Of a DNA stretch of 53,016 nt, positions 16,297-25,089 are shown in pieces; the first letter of the stretch is position 1, and each line of letters opens with the position of its first letter. Source of the DNA: Anaerolineae bacterium. Its GTDB lineage: Bacteria > Chloroflexota > Anaerolineae > Promineifilales > Promineifilaceae. Location: positions 92,643 to 145,658 of the forward strand of contig JAHDWL010000005.1 in NCBI GenBank assembly GCA_023384355.1, read 5' to 3'. The position numbers were made by a program, and so were the translations under genes. Under the pieces are notes generated by a model, which made no database searches, was not told the DNA's origin, and worked only from the letters and a program-made list of their open reading frames with translations.

Positions 16297-17151
16297 CTAG
16301 TTCGCGGTGTAAATCATCTGGTATTCAGCCGGCGCGGCAGGAACAGGCCCATCCGGACGGTTGTCTGCTCGCTCAACCCGCTTCAGACTCTCAAGAATCG
16401 CCGGTAATTGTTCGCGAGCCGCCTCTTCACCCAGTTTGATAAAATTAGCGTATTCCGAGAACTTGAAATATGACCGCCCTTCCATGCGCGGCACTATCAA
16501 ACAGTCGCACTCGTTGCTGCCCTTGCCGGCATGGCGGACAAGAGTCTCAATGGCGGCAATCCCCTGGCTGAACGGGCCAAGCCGGGGACGCAGGGCGGGT
16601 ACGAAGATATCGACGCCGATCACGTAGTCGGCCCCCAGAAGGCGGGCGACGTCGGCGGGGATGTTGTCGGTAATCCCGCCGTCAACGAGGATGCGCCCCT
16701 CGCTCTCGACCGGCGGCACGAACCCAGGAACGGAGCAACTGGCGCGAATGGCGGTGCAGGCCCGGCCCTCGGACAGGACGACCCGCTCGCCGGTGTTCAG
16801 ATCGCTGGCCACGGCCGCAAAGGGGATCGCCAGATCGCGCAGGTCAAATTGACCGATGTTGTCCTCGAACCATCGTTCCAGATGTTTGAAGGTGACGAAC
16901 CCGCCGACGGAGAAGACAGGCCGCGACACGTGCCACCAGCCGGTACGGGCGGCGATGTCCCGCAAGTCGTCGACACTCAACCCGGCGCAATATGCCGCGC
17001 CGATGATCGCGCCCATGCTGGTGCCGGCGACGCAATCGATTGGCACGCCGGCCTTCTCCAGAACCGAGAGGACGCCGATGTGGGCCAGCCCCCGCGCCAC
17101 ACCCCCACCCAGCGCCAGACCGACTCGCATGCGGCCGTTGTTACTGCTCAT
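16297..17151 (-). CDS. Patatin-like phospholipase (RssA/YchK type)
   Basis: A 284-residue serine hydrolase with the patatin fold. The oxyanion motif GGGVARG (residues 15-21), nucleophile Ser45 in GTSMG and the dyad Asp157 in VDGGI are intact, so it should hydrolyse acyl esters, probably of phospholipids. No signal peptide or membrane segment. GGGAAGG 2 bases upstream plus GGGAGG further up support ATG at 17151; the frame extends to 17205 but that part precedes the ribosome binding site. It follows an SCP2 protein and an enoyl-CoA hydratase on the same strand, which suits a lipid role. Confidence 0.9.
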   Translation of the reverse strand: MSSNNGRMRVGLALGGGVARGLAHIGVLSVLEKAGVPIDCVAGTSMGAIIGAAYCAGLSVDDLRDIAARTGWWHVSRPVFSVGGFVTFKHLERWFEDNIGQFDLRDLAIPFAAVASDLNTGERVVLSEGRACTAIRASCSVPGFVPPVESEGRILVDGGITDNIPADVARLLGADYVIGVDIFVPALRPRLGPFSQGIAAIETLVRHAGKGSNECDCLIVPRMEGRSYFKFSEYANFIKLGEEAAREQLPAILESLKRVERADNRPDGPVPAAPAEYQMIYTAN

Positions 17152-17232
17152 GGCCTTCCCTGCCTCCCGGCCGGCAACGTCAATCGCGACCGGGCTTGGT
17201 AACAATCAATTAACTGCGAACCCGGGCGCTCG

Positions 17233-17643
17233 CTACTGCGGCCACTCGGTATCGACCTGCATCGCGCAAGCCACGAGTTCCGTGGCCGCCTTGGGCGATT
17301 TGAGCACGGTCATCATGTTGCCCTTCAATTTGAGCTGGCCGGACATGATCCCGCGGATGGGGTCGATCTTCTTCTCCATGACCTTGCGCCAGACATCCAG
17401 AGGCGCGCGCAGTTCGAAAGCGACCTTCTTGGACGACGGATCGGTCACCATGTACGCATCGCGTGCCTTGCCGTGCCACAGGTCCAGATACAGATAGGTA
17501 TCCTGCGGGTTATCAGGCCCGGCCGTGGTGATGAAGTAGAAGTCTCCTTCCCAATTCGACGCGGCTTTGGCATATGCCTCGCTGCTGTTCACGGCCGCCA
17601 TCAGCGCCTTTCCCCATTCGTCGGTCGCAAACTTGATCCCCAT
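17233..17643 (-). CDS. SCP2 sterol-binding-domain protein
   Basis: A 136-residue single SCP2 domain, a small pocket that carries acyl chains or other lipids. Typical elements are WEGDFYFIT, the central YLDLWHGKARDAYMV strands, and the helix LKLKGNMMTVLKSPKAA, where the family has its LKGD/N-M-x-KA signature. GGAGG 7 bases before the ATG supports the start. It lies between patatin and enoyl-CoA hydratase genes. The ligand cannot be predicted. Confidence 0.88.
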   Translation of the reverse strand: MGIKFATDEWGKALMAAVNSSEAYAKAASNWEGDFYFITTAGPDNPQDTYLYLDLWHGKARDAYMVTDPSSKKVAFELRAPLDVWRKVMEKKIDPIRGIMSGQLKLKGNMMTVLKSPKAATELVACAMQVDTEWPQ

Positions 17644-17733
17644 CTTTTCGCCTCCAGATTATGATTGTGAACACCCTGATCGAACAGTTAAGATAGCATA
17701 ACCGGCCCGCGGCTGCCAATTTACATAACGACG

Positions 17734-18525
17734 TTAACGACCCTTGAACTCCGGCGGCCGTCGCGTCATGAAGGCCTGCGCGCCTTCCATAAAATCCTCG
17801 CTGGCGAACAACTGGCTCTGCGCCCACCCTTCGAGCATCAGGCCGCGATCGATATCGGCCAGGCCGTCGATGACACGTTTGGCCATGCCGACGGCCAGCG
17901 GCGCGGCCTGGGCGATCTCCTCTGCCAGCCCGGTCGCCTTTGCATCCAGCATCTCGCGTTCGACCACATAATTGACGATCCCCCACCGCTCGGCCGTGGC
18001 GACGTCAAAGCGGCGACCGGTGAAGATCAGCTCTTTGGCTCGCGCCGGCCCAACGATCCGGGTCAACCGCGTTGTGCCGCCCACATCGGGAATAATCCCC
18101 AGGCGCGTCTCCGGCAAGCCCAGTATCGTCCCCTCAGCGGCGAGCCTGATGTCACAGGCCAACGCCAGCTCAAAGGCCAGCCCCAGGCAATGGCCGTGCA
18201 GCAGCGCGATTGTCGGCAACTCCAGCCGCTCCAGCCGGTTCAGGACCGCCTGAAACTCGTCGGTGATCGAGCGCATCCGCTGTTGCCAGTGCGGGCCAAA
18301 CGTCTGAGCCAGACCAAGCAGGGCGCTGACATCGATCCCGGCCGAGAAGCTTTCGCCCTCGCCGCGAATGATGACCGCGCGCAAACCCGGCGTGCGGTTG
18401 GCTTCGGTCACGGCCGCATCGAACGCCCGAAACATCTCTATATTAATAGCGTTGCGTTTATCCGGACGGTTGAGGATGATATCAAATGAAGAATCGCGAC
18501 GGCGGGTGATGACCAGCTCGCTCAT
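17734..18525 (-). CDS. Enoyl-CoA hydratase/isomerase family protein
   Basis: A 263-residue crotonase-fold enzyme acting on acyl-CoA thioesters. The oxyanion loop region SFSAGIDV (residues 59-66), Glu119 in GLAFELALACD and Glu139 in LPETRLGIIPDVGG occupy the two catalytic glutamate positions of true hydratases, so water addition to enoyl-CoA in fatty-acid oxidation is likely. ATG at 18525 has GGGAGG 6 bases upstream; the ten extra residues of the open frame run into a T-rich tract and are not conserved. That T tract is the end of a very strong hairpin (18547-18594), which raises the question how this gene is transcribed. Confidence 0.92.
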   Translation of the reverse strand: MSELVITRRRDSSFDIILNRPDKRNAINIEMFRAFDAAVTEANRTPGLRAVIIRGEGESFSAGIDVSALLGLAQTFGPHWQQRMRSITDEFQAVLNRLERLELPTIALLHGHCLGLAFELALACDIRLAAEGTILGLPETRLGIIPDVGGTTRLTRIVGPARAKELIFTGRRFDVATAERWGIVNYVVEREMLDAKATGLAEEIAQAAPLAVGMAKRVIDGLADIDRGLMLEGWAQSQLFASEDFMEGAQAFMTRRPPEFKGR

Positions 18526-18540
18526 GGCTGCCTCCCAAAA

Positions 18541-18594
18541 CAAAAAAGATTTCACCGAAGACGTAGCAGAAGTTTACGTCATTCGGTGAAATCT
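18541..18594 (-). terminator. 19-bp-stem hairpin with T tract between yccF and the enoyl-CoA hydratase gene
   Basis: Arms 18547-18565 and 18575-18594 pair over 19 bp with one bulged base and a 9-base loop; on the minus strand the hairpin runs straight into six T (18541-18546). It has the form of a strong intrinsic terminator for yccF, 58 bases past its stop. It also ends only about 6 bases before the ribosome binding site of the next gene. No clear promoter lies between them, so read-through or attenuation control is possible. Confidence 0.85.
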
Positions 18595-18651
18595 GTGTAC
18601 CTTGGGTTGATCAGCTTTGGGCGCCGGTCGCTCACCCCCCGGATCGACAGT

Positions 18652-19020
18652 TTAACCGAGCCGGTAGCTGAACGGGGCGAACGCAACCGGGATGAGCTTG
18701 ATGTGCTGCTTGGCGAACGGAATGCCGATGATGGTGATGGTCAGGAGCGCCGCGCTCACCAGGTGAGCCAGGGCGATCTCCCATCCGAACAAAAGAATCC
18801 AGATGACATTCAGGACAAGCGGCAGGCATCCATCCCCACGCTCATCGGGGATGACGGCCTTGCCGAACGGCGTCAGCGTCGCCGCGCCCAGGCGCATGGC
18901 CTTCAGGCCAAATGGGATGCCGATAATCGTCAGGCACAGCAAGAACCCGCCGATGATATAGCCAAGACCGGCGATGAGACCGCCGAATATTAACCAGATG
19001 ATATTGCCTAATACACTCAT
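18652..19020 (-). CDS. yccF: YccF-domain inner-membrane protein
   Basis: A 122-residue protein made of two copies of the YccF domain unit: NIIWLIFGGLIAGL with LTIIGIPFGLKAMRLG, then NVIWILLFGWEIAL with ITIIGIPFAKQHIKL. The repeated IIGIPF motif and Trp-rich helix are diagnostic. The family is widespread in bacteria and has no established function. AGAGG 4 bases upstream supports ATG at 19020; the longer frame to 19107 adds a polar leader that is not part of the domain. It is divergent from trpA and ends in a strong terminator. Confidence 0.93.
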   Translation of the reverse strand: MSVLGNIIWLIFGGLIAGLGYIIGGFLLCLTIIGIPFGLKAMRLGAATLTPFGKAVIPDERGDGCLPLVLNVIWILLFGWEIALAHLVSAALLTITIIGIPFAKQHIKLIPVAFAPFSYRLG

Positions 19021-19170
19021 GTTACCTCTCGCTGCCTCGCGCCGATAATAAATGATGTCGCGCTCAGCATTACTACCCTTTACGGAAGAACCGGCGTTTC
19101 GTTTCACCGCGCCGTTCGTTTCTTGCAGCCTGCGGTCGCTACGGGCATCGCAGCGACACCCGGGTTACAC

Positions 19171-19176
19171 TATAAT
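19171..19176 (+). promoter_or_regulatory. -10 box of the trpA operon
   Basis: TATAAT, 35 bases before the trpA ATG; no good -35 box is seen at 16-19 bases. A small hairpin (GCGCCT/AGGCG) lies between it and the ribosome binding site. I see no Trp-codon leader peptide or T-box. Confidence 0.45.
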
Positions 19177-19211
19177 GCATCAGCGCCTATCAGGCGATCC
19201 GGGAGACGACA

Positions 19212-20057
19212 ATGAACGAAGCCAAAGCAGCCCTTTCCGGGGCATTGACTGGTCTGGAGCAGATCGCTTTAGCGTTTGAAGCAGCGAATAAACGCGGCCG
19301 CGTGGCCGCCCTCATGCCGTACTATACTCTGGGCTACCCTGACCGGGCGACCTCGCTGGAGATCATCGCCGCCATCGCCCCCGACAGCGACCTGCTGGAG
19401 CTGGGCGTACCCTTCAGCGACCCCCTGGCCGACGGCCCGACCATCCAGCACAGCACCCAGGTCGCGCTGGAGCAAGGCACCACGTTGGCCGGTTGTCTGG
19501 ACATGGTGCGCGAGCTGCGTCGCCGCGGAATCGCGACCCCCATCCTGCTGTTCGGCTACTACAACCCGTTCCTGGCCTACGGACTGGATGCGTTATGCCG
19601 TGACGCGCGCGCGGCCGGTGTGCAGGGTTTCATCGTGCCCGATCTGCCGCCGGAAGAAGCGGCCGAGCTGGAAGTTGCCGCTTCGCGCGAGGGTCTTGCC
19701 TACATCCACTTCCTCGCGCCAACAAGCAGTTCCCGGCGGATCAAAACCGTTACACATCGCGCTCGCGGCTTCATCTACCTCGTCAGCGTCACCGGCGTCA
19801 CCGGCGCGCGGCAGAGCGTCAATACTGGACTGGGCGAATTCATCGAGCGGGTGCGCGAGCGGACGACCACGCCGCTGGCCGTCGGCTTTGGCATCAGCAC
19901 GCCCGACCAGGCCGCGGCGATTGGCCGCATGGCTGACGGCGTCATCGTCGGCAGCGCGCTGATCAACGCCGTCGATGCCGTGAAGACCAACAAGGCGGCC
20001 GCCGCCGGAACGTTCGTTCGCTCCCTCCAGCAGGCGATCGAGGAGAAAACGCCATGA
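19212..20057 (+). CDS. trpA: Tryptophan synthase alpha subunit
   Basis: A 281-residue TIM-barrel enzyme that cleaves indole-3-glycerol phosphate to indole and glyceraldehyde 3-phosphate, passing indole to TrpB. Catalytic Glu63 ([11 protein letters not shown]) and Asp74 (ADGPTIQ) are conserved, as are the phosphate-binding VGFGIS and the loop [15 protein letters not shown] 6 bases ahead fixes the start. Unusually, no trpB or other trp gene is adjacent; instead the stop overlaps the start of a DUF255 gene by 4 bases (ATGA), so both are translated from one mRNA. Confidence 0.96.
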   Translation: MNEAKAALSGALTGLEQIALAFEAANKRGRVAALMPYYTLGYPDRATSLEIIAAIAPDSDLLELGVPFSDPLADGPTIQHSTQVALEQGTTLAGCLDMVRELRRRGIATPILLFGYYNPFLAYGLDALCRDARAAGVQGFIVPDLPPEEAAELEVAASREGLAYIHFLAPTSSSRRIKTVTHRARGFIYLVSVTGVTGARQSVNTGLGEFIERVRERTTTPLAVGFGISTPDQAAAIGRMADGVIVGSALINAVDAVKTNKAAAAGTFVRSLQQAIEEKTP

Positions 20058-22108
20058 CTAACCGGCTTGCCAACGAGACCAGCCCTTACTTGCGACAGCA
20101 CGCCGAAAATCCGGTCGATTGGTATCCTTGGGGAGATGAGGCCCTGTCTCGCGCTCGCAAGGAAAACAAACCCATCCTGCTCAGCATCGGCTATGCGGCC
20201 TGTCATTGGTGCCACGTCATGGCCCATGAATCCTTTGAAGACCCGGCCACGGCCGCGATTATGAATCGTCATTATGTCAATATCAAGGTTGACCGCGAGG
20301 AACGCCCCGATCTGGACAGCATCTACATGAGCGCGGTGCAGGCCATGACCGGACAGGGCGGATGGCCGATGACGGTATTTCTGACGCCGGACGGGCGGCC
20401 GTTTTATGGCGGCACCTACTATCCCCCCGTCCCGCGCCACGGCATGCCCGCCTTCAAACAGGTGTTGCTGGCACTTGCCGAGGCCTGGGAAGAACGACAG
20501 GGCGAAATCGAGAAAAGCGCCGGAGAGATAACCGACCATCTGCGGCAATTATCGTTCGGCCCGCAAGCGGGCGACGGGGTGATCCTCAACGACGATTTGT
20601 TCGACCAGGCGCTCAACGGCCTGCTGCGCGATTACGATCCGCGGTTGGGCGGCTTCGGTCATGCCCCCAAGTTCCCGCCGTCGATGACGCTTGAGTTCCT
20701 GTTGTGGATGCACGCGCGGCGTGGCGACGCGATGGCCCTGCGCATGGCCGAACACACACTGGTCATGATGGCCCGCGGCGGCATATATGATCATATCGGC
20801 GGCGGCTTCGCTCGCTACTCGACCGACGATCGCTGGCTAGTGCCCCACTTCGAGAAAATGCTCTATGACAACGCCTTGCTGGCTCGCGTCTACCTGCACG
20901 CCTGGCAGGTGACGGGCGTGCCGCTTTACCGCCGCGTGGTCGAGGAAACGCTGGATTTCGTTGCACGGGAGTTGCGCCACGAAGCCGGTGGGTTCTACAG
21001 CAGCTACGACGCCGACAGCGAGGGCGAAGAGGGCAAATTCTACGTCTGGACGGCAGCGGAGATTCGCGCCGCGCTGGGCGACGACGCAGGCCCGTTCATG
21101 GTTTACTACGACATCAGCGACGCCGGCAACTGGGAAGGCCACAACATCCTTAACATGCCGCGCGACCCGGCCGAAGTCGCCGCGTCGTTGGGCATGAATG
21201 AGGCGCAACTGGATCGCATCCTGACCGAAGGTCGCCGCAAACTTTACGACATCCGCGCTCGCCGCGTTTGGCCGGGACTGGATGACAAAGTACTGACGGC
21301 GTGGAACGGGCTGATGCTGGCCGCCTTCGCCGAGGCGGGCCGTTTCCTTAACCGGCCTGACTACACCAATATCGCCACCCGGAACGCCGAATTTCTCTAC
21401 ACATCGCTGCGTCAACCCGACGGCCGGTTGTTACGCTCCTGGAAGGCGGGCGCCGGCGCGCGCTACAACGGCTATCTGGAAGATTACGCCTTCCTGGCCG
21501 ATGGCCTGCTGGCGCTTTATCAATCGACCTTTGAGCCGCGCTGGTTTGCCTGGGCGCGCGAACTGGCCGATGTGCTGCCGGCCCACTTCAGCGATCCCGC
21601 CGGCGGTTTTTTCGACACGTCAGATGATCATGAGGCACTCCTACACCGGCCGAAGGACGTTCAGGACAATGCCACTCCCAGCGGCAACAGCATGGCGGCC
21701 CACGTGTTGCTGAAGCTGTACCTGTTCACCGGGGAGAGTGCTCGCTGGGACGCGGCCGAGGCCATGGTCACCGGCATGTATGAATTGATGGCCCGCTATC
21801 CCAATGCCTTTGCCCACTGGCTATGCGCGGCGGCCTTCATCCTCGGCGAGCCGCAGGAAGTCGCCGTCATCGGCGGTCCGGCCGCGACAGGGACGCGGGA
21901 ACTGCTCGCTGTGGTCGATGGCCGCTATCGGCCCAATCTGGTCATCAGCGTTGGCACGGGTGACGAGGACATCCCGTTGCTTGAGGATCGGCCGCAAATC
22001 GACGGCCGGCCAACGGCTTATGTTTGTCGCCGCTTCATTTGCCGGCGGCCGGTCAACCAGCCCGACGCGCTGGCGGAACAGTTGGACGGGCGACCGGTGG
22101 CCGGGTAA
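20054..22108 (+). CDS. DUF255/YyaL-type thioredoxin-fold and (alpha/alpha)6-barrel protein
   Basis: A 684-residue protein of the family that includes bacterial YyaL and animal spermatogenesis-associated protein 20. The N-terminal third is thioredoxin-like with the redox motif CHWCHVM (Cys50 and Cys53) after the diagnostic [17 protein letters not shown] start. The rest is an all-helical barrel resembling N-acylglucosamine 2-epimerase or glycosidase folds ([39 protein letters not shown]). No enzyme activity is established for the family. It overlaps trpA by 4 bases. Length is normal and no signal peptide is present. Confidence 0.92.
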   Translation: MTNRLANETSPYLRQHAENPVDWYPWGDEALSRARKENKPILLSIGYAACHWCHVMAHESFEDPATAAIMNRHYVNIKVDREERPDLDSIYMSAVQAMTGQGGWPMTVFLTPDGRPFYGGTYYPPVPRHGMPAFKQVLLALAEAWEERQGEIEKSAGEITDHLRQLSFGPQAGDGVILNDDLFDQALNGLLRDYDPRLGGFGHAPKFPPSMTLEFLLWMHARRGDAMALRMAEHTLVMMARGGIYDHIGGGFARYSTDDRWLVPHFEKMLYDNALLARVYLHAWQVTGVPLYRRVVEETLDFVARELRHEAGGFYSSYDADSEGEEGKFYVWTAAEIRAALGDDAGPFMVYYDISDAGNWEGHNILNMPRDPAEVAASLGMNEAQLDRILTEGRRKLYDIRARRVWPGLDDKVLTAWNGLMLAAFAEAGRFLNRPDYTNIATRNAEFLYTSLRQPDGRLLRSWKAGAGARYNGYLEDYAFLADGLLALYQSTFEPRWFAWARELADVLPAHFSDPAGGFFDTSDDHEALLHRPKDVQDNATPSGNSMAAHVLLKLYLFTGESARWDAAEAMVTGMYELMARYPNAFAHWLCAAAFILGEPQEVAVIGGPAATGTRELLAVVDGRYRPNLVISVGTGDEDIPLLEDRPQIDGRPTAYVCRRFICRRPVNQPDALAEQLDGRPVAG

Positions 22109-22126
22109 AACGGCTCGCGGTCGTCC

Positions 22127-23377
22127 TTAAAAGTTCGTCAGGCACCACGGCGGCGCAGCAGCATGGAAAATGCGGCCCACAAGCGGCGCGAATGACTCGT
22201 CGGAGATCGTCGCTCGCCCATAGGCGAACAATCGCCCGAAGTCGATGGCCCCGACGACCAGAGACGAAAAATCCGAGACGTCCATGCCGATGGCGACATC
22301 AGCCGCCTCGCCGGGGGCCAGCCGCGCGCGCCCTGCGTCTATCACGAGCCGGAAGCTACCACCGTTCTCAGGCAAAAAGCTGTCGATCAGATCGAGACGA
22401 ACAACCGCCGTGACACCGCCGAAGTCATGATCCCGCAACACCTCGAAGAGCCGCGCCACATCGATGACACGATACATGATGCCCGTACCTTGTGTGTTGG
22501 TCTGATGCCATAGCCCGGCCAGCAAACTGCCGGAGCCGTCGCGCGGGTCGGTCAGGATATGATGAAAGCTCTCGTCCTGTGTTTCATAGACAATTCGCTC
22601 CACCTGGTCGGCTTGCTTGCGCAAAAAACCCAACAGCGCCGCCAGCGCCATCTGGTCATCATGGATAAGCATGCGCAACTGAATGTTGCTCGCCAGCCAA
22701 TTATCGCCCGGCACGGACTCGAAGCGAAAAACGATATAACCCCGCAACTCTCCGCCTGCCCGATAGCCGACAATGTGGAGTGCCGGGTCACTAAAAAGAG
22801 AGTCAAGCACATGGGAGGGCATCTGGATCAAGCCGTTGGTACGCTCCAGATGTCGATCATAACATGCGGCCAGCTCTTCGCGATCGGCGGTGGTGAGGTA
22901 CTCCACATGGGATCCAGCTCCTCCGGCCGGTAAATCGCCGGGGCGAAATCTATAGCGGTTCATCTTGACGCCATAGCCGAAACCCATACGACGATAAAAA
23001 TCGGGGCGAAAAGGATAGAGGGCAGCCAGGGCAGCCCCCTTCCGGCGATAGAAATCAAGGTAGAAGCGCACCATGTCGGCCGCGACGTGCTCTTTTTTGT
23101 GCCGCAGGTCGACAGCCACGCCGCCCAACCCACCAACCAATGTCCGCGTCGCGTGCAGTTTCATCGTAAAGTCATAGCAACGCATCACACCCAGCATGTC
23201 GTCGTCCTCAAAGACGCCGAAGAAATGGACGGTCGGCTCCTTCATCACCTTCGACAGTCGATCTAACATGCGGTCACGAGCTTCCTGACTGTCGACCTTC
23301 ATACCGGGAAATGCTTCGATGGTGATTCGGGCGAGTTCATTGAGCTCGTCTTCCCGAACTTCGCGAATGGCGCGCAT
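22127..23377 (-). CDS. eis: Eis-like GNAT acetyltransferase
   Basis: A 416-residue protein with the three-part Eis layout: an N-terminal GNAT domain (VGGLGGVAVDLRHKKEHVA, where V-x-x-x-R-K/H-x-x-x-A forms the acetyl-CoA site, and LYPFRPDFYRRMGFGYG), a second degenerate GNAT domain and a C-terminal SCP2-like domain. Eis enzymes acetylate amines of aminoglycosides and lysines; the C-terminal carboxylate acts as a catalytic base and mycobacterial Eis ends in Phe, as this chain does (CLTNF). GGAGG 7 bases upstream supports the start. It converges on the trpA-DUF255 pair. Natural substrate unknown. Confidence 0.88.
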   Translation of the reverse strand: MRAIREVREDELNELARITIEAFPGMKVDSQEARDRMLDRLSKVMKEPTVHFFGVFEDDDMLGVMRCYDFTMKLHATRTLVGGLGGVAVDLRHKKEHVAADMVRFYLDFYRRKGAALAALYPFRPDFYRRMGFGYGVKMNRYRFRPGDLPAGGAGSHVEYLTTADREELAACYDRHLERTNGLIQMPSHVLDSLFSDPALHIVGYRAGGELRGYIVFRFESVPGDNWLASNIQLRMLIHDDQMALAALLGFLRKQADQVERIVYETQDESFHHILTDPRDGSGSLLAGLWHQTNTQGTGIMYRVIDVARLFEVLRDHDFGGVTAVVRLDLIDSFLPENGGSFRLVIDAGRARLAPGEAADVAIGMDVSDFSSLVVGAIDFGRLFAYGRATISDESFAPLVGRIFHAAAPPWCLTNF

Positions 23378-23474
23378 GATGTTTCCTCCGCAAAATGAAT
23401 ATGGTTGAAATGTGACTACCCCAGGTTATACCATAGTCCCAGGCATATCGTGGCCGCCGTTAAACTTCCGGGAG

Positions 23475-23505
23475 TTACACGACCACCATCGGTTTGATGT
23501 AGAAT
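23475..23505 (+). promoter_or_regulatory. Leaderless-type promoter of the sulfotransferase gene
   Basis: TAGAAT (23500-23505) stands 9 bases before the ATG at 23515, with no ribosome binding site between. The only -35-like hexamer, TTACAC (23475-23480), is 19 bases away and weak. Confidence 0.45.
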
Positions 23506-23514
23506 ATCACCCTT

Positions 23515-24132
23515 ATGAAAAGCCTGTTCAAAAAACTGACTCAATCGGGACAGGACCGGTTTATTACGGTCGTTTCCGGGCTGCCACGTTCGGGCACATC
23601 GATGATGATGAAAATGCTCGAGGCCGGCGGCATTCCGCCCATTACCGACAAGTTACGCGAGGCGGACGAAGACAACCCCAAGGGCTACTACGAATTCGAG
23701 CGGGTTAAACAGATGGACCAGGGCGACACATCCTGGGTCGTCGACGCTCGCGGCAAGGTCGTCAAGGTCATCTCCGCCTTGCTGAAGCATCTGCCGCCGG
23801 GCGAGCAGTATCGCGTCGTCTTTGTGCGCCGCAACATGCCGGAGATTCTGGCTTCGCAGCGCAAGATGCTGATTCGACGCGGTGAAGACCCGGACAAGAT
23901 GGACGACGCCCAGATGGCGATGCTGTTCGAGAAGCATCTGAAACAGGTCGACGAATGGCTAAAGGCCCAACCGAACTTCCGCGTGCTTTACGTCCATTAC
24001 AGCGACATCCTGTCCGATCCACGGCCTCAGATCGCCCGGATCAACGACTTCCTCGGCGGGAATATGGATGAAGAGGCGATGGCTGCGGCGATCGATCCGA
24101 ATCTGTATCGCAACCGGCAAAACGCCGGCTAG
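23515..24132 (+). CDS. Sulfotransferase-family protein
   Basis: A 205-residue P-loop protein of the PAPS-dependent sulfotransferase superfamily. The 5'-phosphosulfate loop GLPRSGTS (residues 22-29) and the 3'-phosphate region VFVRRNMPEILASQ are clear, followed by VLYVHYSDILSDPRPQIARINDFLGG, typical of the fold's end. It is shorter than most carbohydrate sulfotransferases (250-300), but similar short forms exist. Acceptor is unknown; a surface glycan or lipid is plausible. Start rests on the TAGAAT box 9 bases before the ATG. Its stop codon forms part of a hairpin shared with the convergent SDR gene. Confidence 0.85.
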   Translation: MKSLFKKLTQSGQDRFITVVSGLPRSGTSMMMKMLEAGGIPPITDKLREADEDNPKGYYEFERVKQMDQGDTSWVVDARGKVVKVISALLKHLPPGEQYRVVFVRRNMPEILASQRKMLIRRGEDPDKMDDAQMAMLFEKHLKQVDEWLKAQPNFRVLYVHYSDILSDPRPQIARINDFLGGNMDEEAMAAAIDPNLYRNRQNAG

Positions 24133-24146
24133 GGACGACCCTAGCC
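24127..24146. terminator. Symmetric hairpin containing both stop codons of the sulfotransferase/SDR pair
   Basis: GGCTAGGG, 4-base loop, CCCTAGCC: a perfect 8-bp stem. The TAG stops of the plus gene (24130-24132) and the minus gene (24141-24143) lie at mirrored places in the two arms. No T run on either side. Same design as at 10599-10617. Confidence 0.5.
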
Positions 24147-24926
24147 CACGTTCAACCCGGCGGCCAGTTGCCCGCCGTCCACCACAAACGTCGCTCCGGT
24201 GGTGAAGCTGGACGCGGCCGAAGCGAGATAAAGGGCGATACCGGCTATCTCTTCCGGCTCGCCCATGCGCCGTTGCGGCACAGCCTGAACCAGCCGGTCA
24301 TAAAGCCCCGGTGTGTCCCACAATACCTGGCTGAATCTGGTCTTGACGAAGCCGGGCGCGATGGCGTTGACCTGGATATTGTCAGACGCGATCTCGGCCG
24401 CCAGCACCTCGGTCATCATCAGCACGGCCGCCTTGCTGACGCAGTAGACGCCCATCATCGGCTGCGGCTCCAATCCGGCGACTGAGGCGACATTGATGAT
24501 CTTGCCGCCGCCGCGCCCGCGCATGACGGGGATGCACGCCTTGGCGACACGGAAATACCCCTTCACGTTGACGTCGAGAATCTTGTCCCAGTGGCTATCC
24601 TCGGCCGTCAGGAACGGGCCGAAATGGGGGTTAGTCGCCGCATTGTTGACGAGAATATCGACGCCACCGAAATGGCCGGTGACGGCCTCGACCAGCGCAG
24701 CCGCGGCCGCGGCGTCGCCCGTGTGGGCCGCCATCGCCAGCACATCCCCGCCGTCCTCGCGAATGATCCCGACCGCCTCATCAAGTGCTGCCTGCTTGCG
24801 ACCGGCAATGGCCACTTTCGCCCCGGCAGCGACATATGTCCGGGCAATCGCCAGGCCAATACCCCGCGACCCGCCGGTAATCAGCGCCACCTTGCCCGTT
24901 AAGTCGAAGTTCGCCCCTGTCGCCAT
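24141..24926 (-). CDS. Short-chain dehydrogenase/reductase (classical SDR)
   Basis: A 261-residue NAD(P)-dependent oxidoreductase. The nucleotide motif TGGSRGIG (residues 17-24), NNAA (94-97), catalytic Ser148, Tyr161 and Lys165 (YCVSK) and the IAPGFVKT segment are all present. An Arg follows the glycine motif (GGSRG), common in NADP users. GGAGG 5 bases upstream fixes the start. It is closest in style to 3-oxoacyl-ACP or glucose-dehydrogenase-like SDRs, but the substrate cannot be assigned; the neighbours do not help. Confidence 0.92.
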   Translation of the reverse strand: MATGANFDLTGKVALITGGSRGIGLAIARTYVAAGAKVAIAGRKQAALDEAVGIIREDGGDVLAMAAHTGDAAAAAALVEAVTGHFGGVDILVNNAATNPHFGPFLTAEDSHWDKILDVNVKGYFRVAKACIPVMRGRGGGKIINVASVAGLEPQPMMGVYCVSKAAVLMMTEVLAAEIASDNIQVNAIAPGFVKTRFSQVLWDTPGLYDRLVQAVPQRRMGEPEEIAGIALYLASAASSFTTGATFVVDGGQLAAGLNVG

Positions 24927-25021
24927 GAATACCTCCGAAAAATAACCGGCGTCATCCCGACCGCCGGATTGTATCTCCTACTCTTATACAACCACCCCGG
25001 CATTCCGGCAATTACACCGGC

Positions 25022-25052
25022 AATAAAAAGCGCCGGTCGAAAAACCGGCGCT
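25022..25052 (-). terminator. Rho-independent terminator of the L,D-transpeptidase gene
   Basis: Minus strand: AGCGCCGGT, 6-base loop, ACCGGCGCT, then TTTTTATT. A perfect 9-bp stem 38 bases past the stop at 25090. Confidence 0.88.
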
Positions 25053-25089
25053 GATCGAACACATATTGAGCTGGATACCGCTTGACCGG

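Noticed and set aside
16251-16297. Terminator behind the patatin gene
   Set aside because: There is a T-rich run on the minus strand but no clean stem in front of it; it fits better as an AT-rich element upstream of the next promoter.
19021-19211. Tryptophan leader peptide or T-box ahead of trpA
   Set aside because: No run of Trp codons, no T-box motif and no alternative terminator hairpin; only a -10 box and a small stem.
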